DNA of 64,000 nt from Enterococcus canintestini (GCF_001885735.1 NZ_JXKG01000001.1:248001-312000); one strand, 5' to 3'. Shown: positions 27,301 to 35,927, counted from the first letter of the stretch. A program made the numbers and translations. The notes: generated by a model from the letters alone, not told the origin.

Positions 27301-27811
27301 TAAAGATCAATATTATAATATCATAACGATGGGAAGACTTTCTCCTGAAAAACAGCAAGATAAGCTTATCATGGCTTTTGCCAAAGTTATAAAAAAGATT
27401 CCAAAACTTCGATTATATATACTTGGGGATGGTCCTATGAAAAATGAATTAATTGATTTGGTAAAGCAGTTGCAACTGTCTAATTCAATATTTTTCTTAG
27501 GCCATCTTGATAATCCTTTTCAAATTTTAAAGGAATGCCAACTCTTCACCTTAACTTCTGCTTATGAGGGACAACCAATGGTATTATTAGAAGCGATGGC
27601 ACTTCAAGTTCCAGTTGCAACTACAAGAATACCTGCTACAGAATATGTGTTAGATAATGGGAAAAGAGGTTTATTGGCAAAAAATAACACTATAGAAGGA
27701 ATAGCAGAAATGATTACTACTGCTTATAAAACTCATGTAAAACCAGCAGTTTTTGATCCGGTTAGTTATAATGAAGAAGTCATGAAAATGTTTTATAGTA
27801 AACTAGTATAA
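24356..27811 (+). CDS. Second TagF-GT4 fusion with GW/SH3-like inserts (paralogue)
   Basis: An 1151-residue paralogue of the preceding protein with the same order: TagF-like domain (WHGTPLKKMGYDI, YCPTWKGNS, TDYSSIFFDFLV), a GT4 N-lobe (LLFYVGGMNNNGITSSLIN, IDFSGYSHYWAK), a GW/SH3-like insert and a GT4 C-lobe (MGRLSPEKQQ, EGQPMVLLEAM). The insert (about residues 650-965) has four modules, with cores INDIYSGWSDIEE, INNETIGWINESA, SESKLIGYINEAN and a worn LEGFFMREEDI. The gene starts 28 bp after the previous stop and almost certainly shares its mRNA. The two copies have diverged enough to differ in sugar or acceptor. The specificities are unknown. Confidence 0.82.
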   Translation: MKLKNIFNKNQNLSAQLSTWFAEDYENEKIDDNLVFYESRDGQSAIDSPAAIFKSLITNPEFKHFNHVWCKTDLVDESSLDELFHLPNVKFVERNSREYVKVLSSAKYLINNATFQSFFIPKKEQVCINTWHGTPLKKMGYDIQEGNPAGLQNVVRNFLFSDYLLSPNSHTTKMYTESFKLDDIFTGQILEFGYPRIDFTLNTKPEESLKSLINVGLNIDVKKQTVLYCPTWKGNSISKPTDSIEQIIAESELLRKNIGKTYNVLIKVHPYLYKRAREYPELVYYLVPDEFDPNFIMAGIDVLLTDYSSIFFDFLVTNKPILFYCWDKDMYSSERGLYFEEDMFPGPVLETMDEVITAFDRLTDISKTYKEKYQKAKEQFCPYDDGKVTEAVVDYIFKGNLRENKKIIRCDSEKKKLLFYVGGMNNNGITSSLINLLKNIDYNNYDVTCFSGYPKKKAQIDNILSVPKECRFIYKPGYAILTKDENSMINKLFASKHLEKVTTDSFPWKAFERESRRIFANLHFDVAIDFSGYSHYWAKYIAASDADKKLCYMHSDMVADRDREVNGVKIHFKPLSLIFTMYDKFDQLVTVSPVMEQINADKLKHYIAPEKITNVLNSLDLNKLFDAPVRIDSTDIQLEMMKFAITPHNNNYKVYSKYDSNEFKMVTSSVADKIRTIAYYENEEENIKRYKILINDIYSGWSDIEEFDKKYPMIETKKDVNLYGYIRPKSKAIVWIDLPIEEDARKVSDAKNYRYLLAYLNAKVTLSDGSIYYQMIINNETIGWINESALIFIENAINLRRIKNRFTNRHKYFQLRDRVLETMNETGFVKIKNFSEQDDWSQAVQNTKNEIGENSETIYRYSIKVRTRHGVYYKLWSESKLIGYINEANLDFVKVFTEIDKQSFLAKATIVAGNPIVEKLPKYGMKTFENDKKVDLVERIFTTRGVFYRDLEGFFMREEDIIIDELFGKIDLTNRFVSFPDAKDQYYNIITMGRLSPEKQQDKLIMAFAKVIKKIPKLRLYILGDGPMKNELIDLVKQLQLSNSIFFLGHLDNPFQILKECQLFTLTSAYEGQPMVLLEAMALQVPVATTRIPATEYVLDNGKRGLLAKNNTIEGIAEMITTAYKTHVKPAVFDPVSYNEEVMKMFYSKLV

Positions 27812-27825
27812 AGGAGATAACATTC

Positions 27826-28776
27826 ATGAAATATTTGATTACTGGAGGAGCTGGATTCATAGGCTCATCCCTAGCTAAGAAACTAGTAGATAACGGACAT
27901 GAAGTAACCGTTATTGATGACCTTTCAATGGGAAAAAAAGAAAATCTGGATACTGAAAAAGTTTATTTTATTAAAGGTGATATTAGGGATAACGAACTAA
28001 TGGAACAAGTGTTTGAAAAAACACAATTTGACTACGTGTTTTTATTAGCTGCTATTGCAAGTGTAGCAGACTCAATTCAGCGACCTATAGAAACACACGA
28101 GGTCAATTTGGATGCTAATTTAAATATTTTGAAATTAATCAAAGAAAAACAAAATGATATTAAAAGAGTTGTGTTTGCCTCTTCTGCTGCAGTATATGGT
28201 GATGAACCAACGTTGCCTAAAAAAGAAAATTCTCAAATAAAACCACTATCACCATATGCAATTGATAAGTTTGCTTCGGAGCAATTTGTGTTATTGTACA
28301 ATAATTTATATGGTGTTCCTGCATCAGTAGTTAGATTTTTTAATGTATATGGGATGAATCAAAATCCAGAATCACCTTATTCGGGTGTATTATCCATTAT
28401 TACAGATAAATTTAAGCAAAAATTAGCGGGAAAAGATGCTGTTTTTAATGTGTATGGAGATGGTAATCAAGAGAGAGATTTTGTATTTATTGAGGATGTA
28501 ATTCAGGCTCTTATGTTAGTATCAGAATCAGAAAGTTCCCGAGGCAATGTATATAATGTCGGAACTGGTATAGCAACATCTTTAAATAGAATTATTGAGA
28601 TTTATAATGATTATTTCAAAATAAGTATGAAATTAAATTATTTGCCATCTAGAGATGGGGATATTCGTTATTCTTACGCTGATATCTCTAGTCTGCAGAA
28701 TCTAGGTTACGTACCTATATACTCAATAGTTAAAGGTATTCATAGCTATTTAAAAAAGGAATTAGAAAATTTATAA
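27826..28776 (+). CDS. NAD-dependent nucleotide-sugar epimerase/dehydratase (GalE-like SDR)
   Basis: A 316-residue extended short-chain dehydrogenase. The NAD-binding GGAGFIGSSLAKKL is at the N terminus, DDLSMGKKENL and FLLAAIASVADS follow, and the catalytic triad shows as SSAAVYG with YAIDK (Tyr-x3-Lys). Likely UDP-glucose or UDP-GlcNAc 4-epimerase activity, giving a galactose- or GalNAc-type donor. It starts 15 bp after the second TagF-GT4 gene with AAGGAG, so it probably supplies the sugar used by those fusions. The gene is AT-rich like its neighbours and ends the cluster at a strong terminator. Confidence 0.88.
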   Translation: MKYLITGGAGFIGSSLAKKLVDNGHEVTVIDDLSMGKKENLDTEKVYFIKGDIRDNELMEQVFEKTQFDYVFLLAAIASVADSIQRPIETHEVNLDANLNILKLIKEKQNDIKRVVFASSAAVYGDEPTLPKKENSQIKPLSPYAIDKFASEQFVLLYNNLYGVPASVVRFFNVYGMNQNPESPYSGVLSIITDKFKQKLAGKDAVFNVYGDGNQERDFVFIEDVIQALMLVSESESSRGNVYNVGTGIATSLNRIIEIYNDYFKISMKLNYLPSRDGDIRYSYADISSLQNLGYVPIYSIVKGIHSYLKKELENL

Positions 28777-28796
28777 TTTGGAACTCTGTAAAAAAT

Positions 28797-28837
28797 CGAT
28801 GTAGTGATTATTGAAAATCACTACATCGAAATCTTTT
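28797..28837 (+). terminator. Terminator at the end of the tagB-epimerase operon
   Basis: A perfect 14-bp stem TCGATGTAGTGATT / AATCACTACATCGA with a 6-nt loop, then AATCTTTTT. Confidence 0.92.
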
Positions 28838-28870
28838 TATGGACTTTTGTGTTTTAAGGGGAGTTTTTAG

Positions 28871-31626
28871 ATGAAAAAAATAGTGAACAACATATACGTA
28901 CAATATTTATTTATCTTTGTATTTGCAACTGTAATAATTTTATCTCCATACATGTTAGGGGGAAAAAGTTTAATTAGTAAATACGATGCGCTGCAACAGC
29001 ATATTGTGGCTATAAAAAATATAAGACTAATCTTGGAAAAAATATTAGAAGGGAGGTTTCATTTTACAGATTTTTGGTCGTGGAACATTGGTATCGGTGC
29101 AGATCAGTTTCAGATCTATAGTTATTATGGTATGGGAGATATTTTTACATACTTAGGTTTGTTATTCAAAGACTATGATGTATCTTTTGCTGTTATAATG
29201 ATTTCAAAATTGTTTGTTTCAGGGCTGGGAATGATTTTATTTTTAGACTGGAAAAAAAGTATTCTAACGTATCTATACTTTCTGGAACTATGATTTACAC
29301 CTATTGTGGCTATTCAATACATTCACTTACTTCGCATCCAATGTTTCTAACACCAATGGTTATTTTGCCTTTTTTTCTTTTAAGTATAGATTTTTTATTT
29401 GAAAGAAAAAATAGCGTACTAATTTCTATTGTATTAGCGTGGGCACTATGTAGTAATTTCTATTTTGCTTTTTTCGTTATCTTGGCTGGAGCCGTCTATT
29501 TTTTTATGCAACTTTTTACACGAATTGAAGGGTATAAAAATAGATGGCTTATGATTTTTAATGTAATAATTAAGCTATCCATTGGAGTTGGAATTTCTGC
29601 TGTATTTTTTATTCCGACCGTTTATGCATTTCTTCATTCAACGAGAGCTGATGTTCCTTTTGCGAATGGTTTAAAATCATACCCTTTAAAATTTTATGTT
29701 AATTTTTTTAATACATTTCTAATGCCGCCTGCGAATAGATCTTTTGAGTTTCATGGTGGATATGCATTAATAGCGATACCAGCACTTATTTATTCCTTTG
29801 TAAACTTTAAAAAGAACAAAAATACCTCGATAGGAATAATATTAATATTTTTAGGATTCATTTCTCCGATAGTTGCGGCACTAATAAATGGCGCATCTAC
29901 TCCTTCATTAAGATGGGAGTTTTTATTAGGGATACCTTTAGCTGTGGCCACCGCTAATTTAATTGAAAACATTACTAGTATTACAAAAAAACAGTACTTA
30001 TTAATGCTATTATTAACGTTCCTTTCTGTTTTATTGTCAAACTTTGGTAAAGGAATTACAAGAGAAATAGATCCGTATTTGTCATTTCTACTTATTTGGT
30101 TTATTGGAATATTTGTTATTTTATTACCAACGGAAAATTCATCTATAACGCAAAAAAGAAAAATTTTTTTGCTTGTCATTATTTGTGTTAATGCTGTTTT
30201 CAATGGTCTATATTATAATGCTGAATTTGGTTCTAACTATGTATCGTCACATATAGATAGAGACAAAGTAGATGAGTATTATGATGATTATATTTATGGT
30301 TTACAATCAGATATAGCAAAGTGGAATGAATCAAATGGATTCAGCAGGTTCTCTTTCACAAGAAGATTTCATAATACTAATTTGGGCTCAGCTTATGAGA
30401 ATAGATCAAATGTCGGGGCTTGGAATAATTTAAGAATGGTCAATTCTTATTTTTCTTTACAAAATGAATATATTGGGGAATTTTCTAATTATTATGGAAA
30501 CTCAGATATGGTTATGACCGAGCCACTCAGAAATGTTGATAATAGAATGATTTTATCGAATTATTTAGGCATTGAGTATTTAATCAGCAGAAATAAAGAT
30601 GATGTTCCAATAGGTTATGATTTAATCAAAGAAGGTTCCTTTAAGAATCAAAAATTTTATATTTTTAAAAGTCAATATTCTTTACCGTTGATGTTTGGTT
30701 ATAATTCTGTTACCTCAACGGAAAACAAACTGAATGGTATTATTAGAGAAGACTTTCTATCTACCAGCGCAGCAATAAATCCTGAAATGAATTTGGATGT
30801 TTTGAAAAAATTTAGAACAACAAAAAATCCCGATAATCTTCAAGAAATTCCAATAAATATAGAAAAGTTTCAAAATAATATAACGATTTCTCCAAAAACA
30901 AAGGAGGAAAATTTGAATGGAAATTATGAATATTACTTAAAATTAGATGGAGTATCAGTTCGTTATGATCATTTTTTGGATAGACTAAAAAAATATACTA
31001 CACAATCTGATGATAATAAAGAATCTATTAAAGATTTTTTTATCAATGAATCGAAATTTACTACTACAGGTTCTACTATTCAGGTTTTACAAAACTCTAA
31101 GCTATTAAATCTGAAGTATATGTATAGTCCTTATGATCCATCTTCCTTTGCGATTGTTAATAACATATTATTTAATATTGGTAACCAAAACCAATTTGGT
31201 TTAGATAATGGAAATATTGTATTGAAATTGTTTTCAAACGACAAAATAGATATATCAAAAATTAAACTGTATAAAAAAGACGTAAATCAAGAAATTTTTG
31301 ATAATTTACTTTCATTAAAAAATAGTGGTTTAAATAATCTAAAGGTTGATAACGGAGTGATTAGTGCTACATCAAATTTTAAGACGCCAACAATCATTGC
31401 TAGCTCCATACCGTATTCAGATGGATGGACTGTAATGATTGATGGTAAAAAGATTGATAAGTTTATTGTAAATAAGGGGTTTTTGGGTTTTGAGTTGAAA
31501 GATGGAGGAAAAAAAGATATAAAAATTACCTATATGACTCCTTGGTTACCTATTTCGTTATTCATAACAGGGATTTCAATTTTCCTGTTTTTTGGTATCA
31601 AAATAAAGAAAATTTTTACTAACTGA
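28871..31626 (+). pseudogene. yfhO: yfhO-like GT-C glycosyltransferase, frame broken at an A7 tract
   Basis: Two frames (28871-29293 and 29290-31626) together encode one YfhO-family membrane protein. The first gives an N-terminal anchor, the SKYDALQQHI loop and further spans. The second begins MIYTYCGYSIHSL, a typical inner part of the family, and continues through many spans to an extracellular C-terminal domain and a last TM. The break is at TGG-AAAAAAA-G (A run 29252-29258). One added A joins the frames seamlessly into 918 residues. YfhO transfers sugars from an undecaprenyl-phosphate carrier to lipoteichoic acid in Bacillus and Listeria. The fragments overlap by ATGA, so reinitiation or transcript slippage might still give product. 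A phase-variable switch, a mutation or a base-calling error are all possible. Confidence 0.82.
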
Positions 31627-31712
31627 ATTTTTTGCATAGTTGAGATACAGAATACTAAATAATTATGTATTGGTTCTTTTTCTTGCTTGTTTTTTTAATT
31701 GTATGATTAAAT

Positions 31713-31718
31713 TATAAT
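31713..31718 (+). promoter_or_regulatory. Probable -10 of the GH25 muramidase gene
   Basis: A perfect TATAAT lies 28 bp upstream of the start codon. The -35 is poor (T-rich), so an activator may be needed. Confidence 0.5.
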
Positions 31719-31745
31719 AGGAAAAAGATTGGAAGGAGATTGAAA

Positions 31746-33725
31746 TTGAAAAATGTTATCAGATTGTTAGTTGGGGGATTGTTGTTAAGTACAACATTAA
31801 ATGTTACAGCAGTTAAAGCTGCAGAAGATTCTTTTGCCAATAACGTAGAAAATCAAGTGACAATTGACACAGAAAGCATACAGAGTACTTCATCAGAAAC
31901 TGAAAAAAATCAGACCAGTAAAGATGAACTTTTGTTTTCTACGGATTCTACAGAAAAAAATACTAAAACAGATGAATCTGTAGAAAGTACAGAAACTTCT
32001 ACAACAGAAACTTATTCTGAAACAGATAGTGACTTACAAGCGTATCTACAGCAAACAGATGACTTATTTCCTTTGCAAGAAAGTCGCTCTGATTTGAATG
32101 GAGCAGCTGGGCGAAGAAAGTTACGCTCTTATGGTAGAAGTGCGTTTTCTATTCCAACAATTAATGCAGGTGAGTCTGGGAGACCACGATTTGATTTTAT
32201 TGATGTATCTTCTTGGAATAGTGATTTAAAAGTATCGGATTATGTTAAAATCAAAAATTATGGTGTAAGAAGTGTAGTAGTGAAGCTTACTGAAGCTACT
32301 TCTTATAAAAATCCATATGCTGCTGATCAAATCAAAAATGCACAAGCAGCTGGTCTGAAGGTTCATGTCTATCATTACAGTTGGTTCACTAGTGTGTCAC
32401 AGGCAAGAAGAGAGGCGGAATATTTTGCCGCGTTTGCAAAGAACCTACAATTAACTAGTAACACTTTAATGGTAAATGATATTGAAGAACCTCAGATTGT
32501 TAACAGTGGAGACCATACAAAAAATTCGCTGGCTTTTGCCCAACGATTAAGTGAGTTAGGTTTTAAAAATACTATGCATTATATTGGGCGTCATTGGGTT
32601 GACACAGGGAAGATTGACACTCAAAAATTAGGTTTAGATAACTGTTGGATAGCCCAATATCCTTATAACCCCACTAATCATTGGAATACAGAGTTTAGTG
32701 CGTGGCAATGGACCTCTCAAGTAGTTTTTCCAGGTGTTAATGGCGTTTTTGATATGTCAGCTGATTACAAAGGTAAGTTTATTGGTACACCACAAGGAGA
32801 GGCGATTAAAGATCAGCGTTATGTAACGATTACTAATAAAAATTATTCTATTTGGCAAAATTTTTCGTGGAAAAAGCGTTCAAATTCTGCAACTTATCTT
32901 AATAAAACTCTTGAAGTGCGCTATCGTTATGACCACGTTAATGGCTCAAGTTACTATTCTTTATATGATAACAACGGCAAATGGGTAGGTTATCTAAATA
33001 AAAATGCTACTACCAATGGCGCAGGTGGCCAATTTGGTAAAATTTATTCAACAAATAGCTATGTTAAGATCAACAGTAATGCGAATTTGTATACCAATAA
33101 AAATCTAAATAAGCCAAAAAAGATTACTGCTGAAATAAAAAAACAAGTTTATGTGGCTAAATATTATTATAACGCTTTTAATGGAAGACGTTATGAATCG
33201 CTTTATGATATGAACGGTAAATGGTTAGGCTATGTGGCAAATGATGTGTTGACAAAACAAGCAAATCAAGGACCAGCACGAGCGTTTCATCAATATGTTT
33301 CTATTAGTAGTAAAAACTATAATTTTTGGCAAAACTTTTCTTGGAAAAAACGCGATGCTTCTTCAAACTATTATCACCAAACACTGAATGCGAAATACAT
33401 TTATGAGCATACCAATGGTAGTTCATATCTTTCTCTTTATGATAAGAATAATAAGTGGTTAGGTTACGTGAATAAAAATGGAACGAAAATTACTGGAAAA
33501 CAAGGAATTGCGTTGTCTTATAATAAATCTGTAAAGATTAAACGCAAAAATTATAGTATTTGGCAAAATTTTTCTTGGAAGGAAAAAAATAAGAGTAGTA
33601 ACTATTTAAACCAAACATTGACTGCTAAATATCAGTATAAACATTTTAATGGTTCAACATATTATTCCTTATACAGTCACAGTGGTGTATGGCTGGGTTA
33701 TATTAATGCAAACGCTACGAAATAA
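31746..33725 (+). CDS. Secreted GH25 muramidase (lysozyme) with four GW/SH3-like repeats
   Basis: A 659-residue exported protein. A signal peptide (basic start, LLVGGLLLSTTLNVTA, cleavage near VKA-AED) is followed by a Ser/Thr/Glu-rich linker to about residue 145. The GH25 catalytic domain (about 150-350) has DVSSWN and the acidic pair Asp245-x-Glu247 in VNDIEEP. Four GW/SH3-type modules then fill residues 358-659. It cleaves the MurNAc-GlcNAc bond of peptidoglycan. The start is taken as TTG 31746, because AAGGAG then lies 7 bp upstream; the TTG at 31740 is too close. No terminator follows. It lies between teichoic acid genes and mltG, and GW modules are known to bind teichoic acids. Confidence 0.92.
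   Translation: MKNVIRLLVGGLLLSTTLNVTAVKAAEDSFANNVENQVTIDTESIQSTSSETEKNQTSKDELLFSTDSTEKNTKTDESVESTETSTTETYSETDSDLQAYLQQTDDLFPLQESRSDLNGAAGRRKLRSYGRSAFSIPTINAGESGRPRFDFIDVSSWNSDLKVSDYVKIKNYGVRSVVVKLTEATSYKNPYAADQIKNAQAAGLKVHVYHYSWFTSVSQARREAEYFAAFAKNLQLTSNTLMVNDIEEPQIVNSGDHTKNSLAFAQRLSELGFKNTMHYIGRHWVDTGKIDTQKLGLDNCWIAQYPYNPTNHWNTEFSAWQWTSQVVFPGVNGVFDMSADYKGKFIGTPQGEAIKDQRYVTITNKNYSIWQNFSWKKRSNSATYLNKTLEVRYRYDHVNGSSYYSLYDNNGKWVGYLNKNATTNGAGGQFGKIYSTNSYVKINSNANLYTNKNLNKPKKITAEIKKQVYVAKYYYNAFNGRRYESLYDMNGKWLGYVANDVLTKQANQGPARAFHQYVSISSKNYNFWQNFSWKKRDASSNYYHQTLNAKYIYEHTNGSSYLSLYDKNNKWLGYVNKNGTKITGKQGIALSYNKSVKIKRKNYSIWQNFSWKEKNKSSNYLNQTLTAKYQYKHFNGSTYYSLYSHSGVWLGYINANATK
32817..33722 (+). repeat. 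Four tandem GW/SH3-like modules in the GH25 protein
   Basis: Each module is about 75-80 residues and three share YSIWQNFSWK or a close variant (NFWQNFSWK), then Y-x-HxNGSSYxSLY, then KWxGYxNKN. Module 2 has lost the WQNFSWK part and starts VKINSNANLYTN. Identity between modules is high at the protein level, which suggests recent duplication. Confidence 0.85.
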
Positions 33726-33761
33726 TTGTTGATAAAGTTTTAAAATAGCAAAAAGCATTTT

Positions 33762-33820
33762 ACTCCTCCTGACTTTCGTGTATAATGGTACAAGCTAGTA
33801 TCATGAAAGTAAGGAGGAGT
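33762..33820. repeat. Long inverted repeat around the mltG promoter and ribosome site
   Basis: Arms of 19 bp (33762-33780 and 33802-33820; one mismatch, one G-U) flank a 21-bp centre beginning with TATAAT (33781-33786). The left arm contains CTCCTCCT and the right arm the mltG ribosome site AAGGAGGAG. A transcript starting at this TATAAT lacks the left arm. A read-through transcript from the muramidase gene would contain both arms and fold the ribosome site into the stem. Confidence 0.8.
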
Positions 33821-33824
33821 TGTT

Positions 33825-35243
33825 TTGTCTAAACAACATCCAGAAGAAGAATCTTTCAAAGACAAGATTTTAAATTCGTTAAATAATTCAGATGAGGAAG
33901 CTTCTAAGCCAAAAAGAAGTTCCAATCAAGATGGTCAACAAAATAAAAGCAGTCAAAGAGAACGCTTGAATGTTGTAAAAGAGTCAGTTGGCACTAGAAG
34001 AAGTGGCGGAACCAAGGGAACTAACACTTCCTCTAAAAAAGGTACTACGACGAAAAAAGAAACAAAGAAAACGCCTGCCAAAAAGAAAAATGTAAAAGAA
34101 AAGATTAAAAATGATAATAAACCGGCTTTAAGTGCTTCTGCTGAAGAATTGCAGCGGCGTAAAATGCGGCAAAAAGAAGATCGTATTGTTAGTAAAATTG
34201 TCACAGTTGTCGTCTTAGCCCTACTTGTAATTGGTAGTATTTTAGGATTTTCTGTTTACCGTTATGTTTCTAGTAGTTTACAGCCGCTAGATCCCGATAG
34301 CAAAAAAACAATTGCGGTCGAAATTCCAAGTGGTTCCTCCAATAAACAAATAGGTGAAATATTACAAGAAGATAAAGTAATTAAAAGTGGAATGGTGTTT
34401 AATTACTATACGAAATTCAATAACTTAACTGGTTTTCAAGCTGGTAGTTATCATTTTTCACCTTCTATGTCTTTAGAAGATATTAGTAAGAACCTACAAG
34501 GTGGCGGTGCAGGAACTGCCGGAGCTGATGCCAAACTTACCATACCTGAGGGTGTTGATATCGATAAAATTGGTGATATTATTGCAAAAGATACCAAAAT
34601 CAAAAAATCTGATTTTATTGATTTAATGAAAGATGAAGATTTCTTTAAAAAAATGGAGGAAAAATATCCTGATCTTTTAGCAAGTGCAGCTAAAGCAAGT
34701 GGTGTTCGTTATCGTTTGGAAGGTTATTTATTCCCAGCAACTTATGATTATTATAAGACTTCTTCTTTAGAAGATATTGTGACACAAATGATTGATAAGA
34801 CAAATAGCGTTATGTCTGCATATTATGAAACAATTAAGCAAAAAAATATGGATGTTCAAGAAGTTATGACACTTGCTTCTTTAGTTGAAAAAGAAGGTGT
34901 AACAGAGACAGATCGCAAGAAGATTGCCCAAGTATTCTTTAATCGTATTGCGTCAGGAATGCCATTACAATCGGATATTTCAATTTTGTATGCATTAGGA
35001 GAACACAAAGAAAAAGTATACAATAAAGATTTGCAAGTAGATTCGCCATATAACTTATATACGAATACTGGTTACGGCCCGGGTCCATTTGACAGTCCAA
35101 GTGAACAATCAATTAAAGCTGTATTAGATCCAACACCAAATAACTATTATTATTTTGTCGCAGATATTAAAACAGGTAAAGTTTATTATGCAGAAACTTA
35201 CGAAGAACATTTAGCTTTAGTTGAAAAATATGTCAATAATTAA
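33825..35243 (+). CDS. mltG: MltG endolytic murein transglycosylase (YceG-like)
   Basis: A 472-residue membrane protein that cuts new glycan strands and so sets their length during elongation. A basic, low-complexity cytoplasmic region (residues 1-122, rich in Lys, Thr, Ser) precedes one membrane span (about 125-147). The extracellular part has a LysM-like region and the YceG catalytic domain with Glu355 in LVEKEG and the conserved GPGPFDSPS. The long cytoplasmic region is usual in streptococci and enterococci. The start is TTG at 33825 after AAGGAGGAG. TATAAT at 33781 with TTTACT (33759-33764) is the likely promoter. Confidence 0.93.
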   Translation: MSKQHPEEESFKDKILNSLNNSDEEASKPKRSSNQDGQQNKSSQRERLNVVKESVGTRRSGGTKGTNTSSKKGTTTKKETKKTPAKKKNVKEKIKNDNKPALSASAEELQRRKMRQKEDRIVSKIVTVVVLALLVIGSILGFSVYRYVSSSLQPLDPDSKKTIAVEIPSGSSNKQIGEILQEDKVIKSGMVFNYYTKFNNLTGFQAGSYHFSPSMSLEDISKNLQGGGAGTAGADAKLTIPEGVDIDKIGDIIAKDTKIKKSDFIDLMKDEDFFKKMEEKYPDLLASAAKASGVRYRLEGYLFPATYDYYKTSSLEDIVTQMIDKTNSVMSAYYETIKQKNMDVQEVMTLASLVEKEGVTETDRKKIAQVFFNRIASGMPLQSDISILYALGEHKEKVYNKDLQVDSPYNLYTNTGYGPGPFDSPSEQSIKAVLDPTPNNYYYFVADIKTGKVYYAETYEEHLALVEKYVNN

Positions 35244-35274
35244 ATTATTAACATTTACATTTTAAAAAAAGCAT

Positions 35275-35309
35275 GGTAACCTTTTCGATATTAATTGCGA
35301 AAAGGTTAC
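35275..35309. terminator. Stem-loop between mltG and greA
   Basis: A 12-bp perfect stem GTAACCTTTTCG / CGAAAAGGTTAC with a 10-nt loop. On the plus strand the T run after it is weak (TATTTG). On the minus strand seven Ts follow, so it is a better terminator for antisense transcripts. It may act as a leader structure for greA. Confidence 0.55.
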
Positions 35310-35349
35310 TATTTGCGATTTTAGAGTTGAGAATGAAGGAGAAATTACC

Positions 35350-35829
35350 ATGGTAGAAAAAGTATATCCAATGACAGTTGAAGGTAAAGAGAAATTAGAA
35401 CAAGAATTAGAAGAATTAAAAACAGTAAAACGCGGCGAAATTATTGAACGAATCAAAATCGCCCGTGGTTTTGGTGACTTATCAGAAAACTCTGAGTATG
35501 AATCTGCAAAAGATGAACAAGCGTTTGTAGAAGGCCGGATTACAACTTTAGAAAATATGATTCGTTTTGCCCAAATTATTGATAATGATGGTGTCGATAG
35601 TGATGAAGTTTCACTGGGCAAAAAAGTTACTTTTGTAGAACAACCAGATGGTGATGAAGAAGAATATACCATTGTTGGTAGTGCGGAATCAGATCCTTTT
35701 TCCGGTAAAATTTCTAACGATTCACCAATTGCACAAGCTTTGATTGGTAAAAAAGTTGGTGAAGACGTCACAATCCAAACTCCTGGTGGCGATATGCTAG
35801 TAAAAATTACTAAAGTTGAACAAGCTTAA
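35350..35829 (+). CDS. greA: Transcription elongation factor GreA
   Basis: A 159-residue protein of normal length. The N-terminal coiled coil reaches into the RNA polymerase secondary channel and carries the acidic tip [10 protein letters not shown]. The C-terminal FKBP-like domain includes [22 protein letters not shown]. It rescues backtracked polymerase by stimulating RNA cleavage. The ATG follows AAGGAG. In many Firmicutes greA lies directly after mltG/yceG, as here. Confidence 0.97.
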   Translation: MVEKVYPMTVEGKEKLEQELEELKTVKRGEIIERIKIARGFGDLSENSEYESAKDEQAFVEGRITTLENMIRFAQIIDNDGVDSDEVSLGKKVTFVEQPDGDEEEYTIVGSAESDPFSGKISNDSPIAQALIGKKVGEDVTIQTPGGDMLVKITKVEQA

Positions 35830-35876
35830 TAAAATAAATTCATTTTCATAAAATTTAGATTTTAGAAGATAACAAA

Positions 35877-35927
35877 AGCCAGTTTAAGGACGATAAAAGT
35901 TCTTAAGCTGGCTTTTTATAATGATAA
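35877..35927 (+). terminator. Terminator after greA
   Basis: Stem AGCCAGTTTAAG / CTTAAGCTGGCT (one wobble) with a long loop, then TTTTTATA. Confidence 0.88.

Noticed and set aside
29290-31626. Second yfhO frame as an independent gene starting at ATG 29290
   Set aside because: There is no ribosome site before this ATG, the protein would begin in the middle of the YfhO family pattern, and one added base joins it to the preceding frame. It is reported as part of one disrupted gene.
34861-35340. T-box or other known riboswitch before greA
   Set aside because: The 12-bp stem is simple and lacks T-box or other riboswitch elements; it is listed as a stem-loop only.
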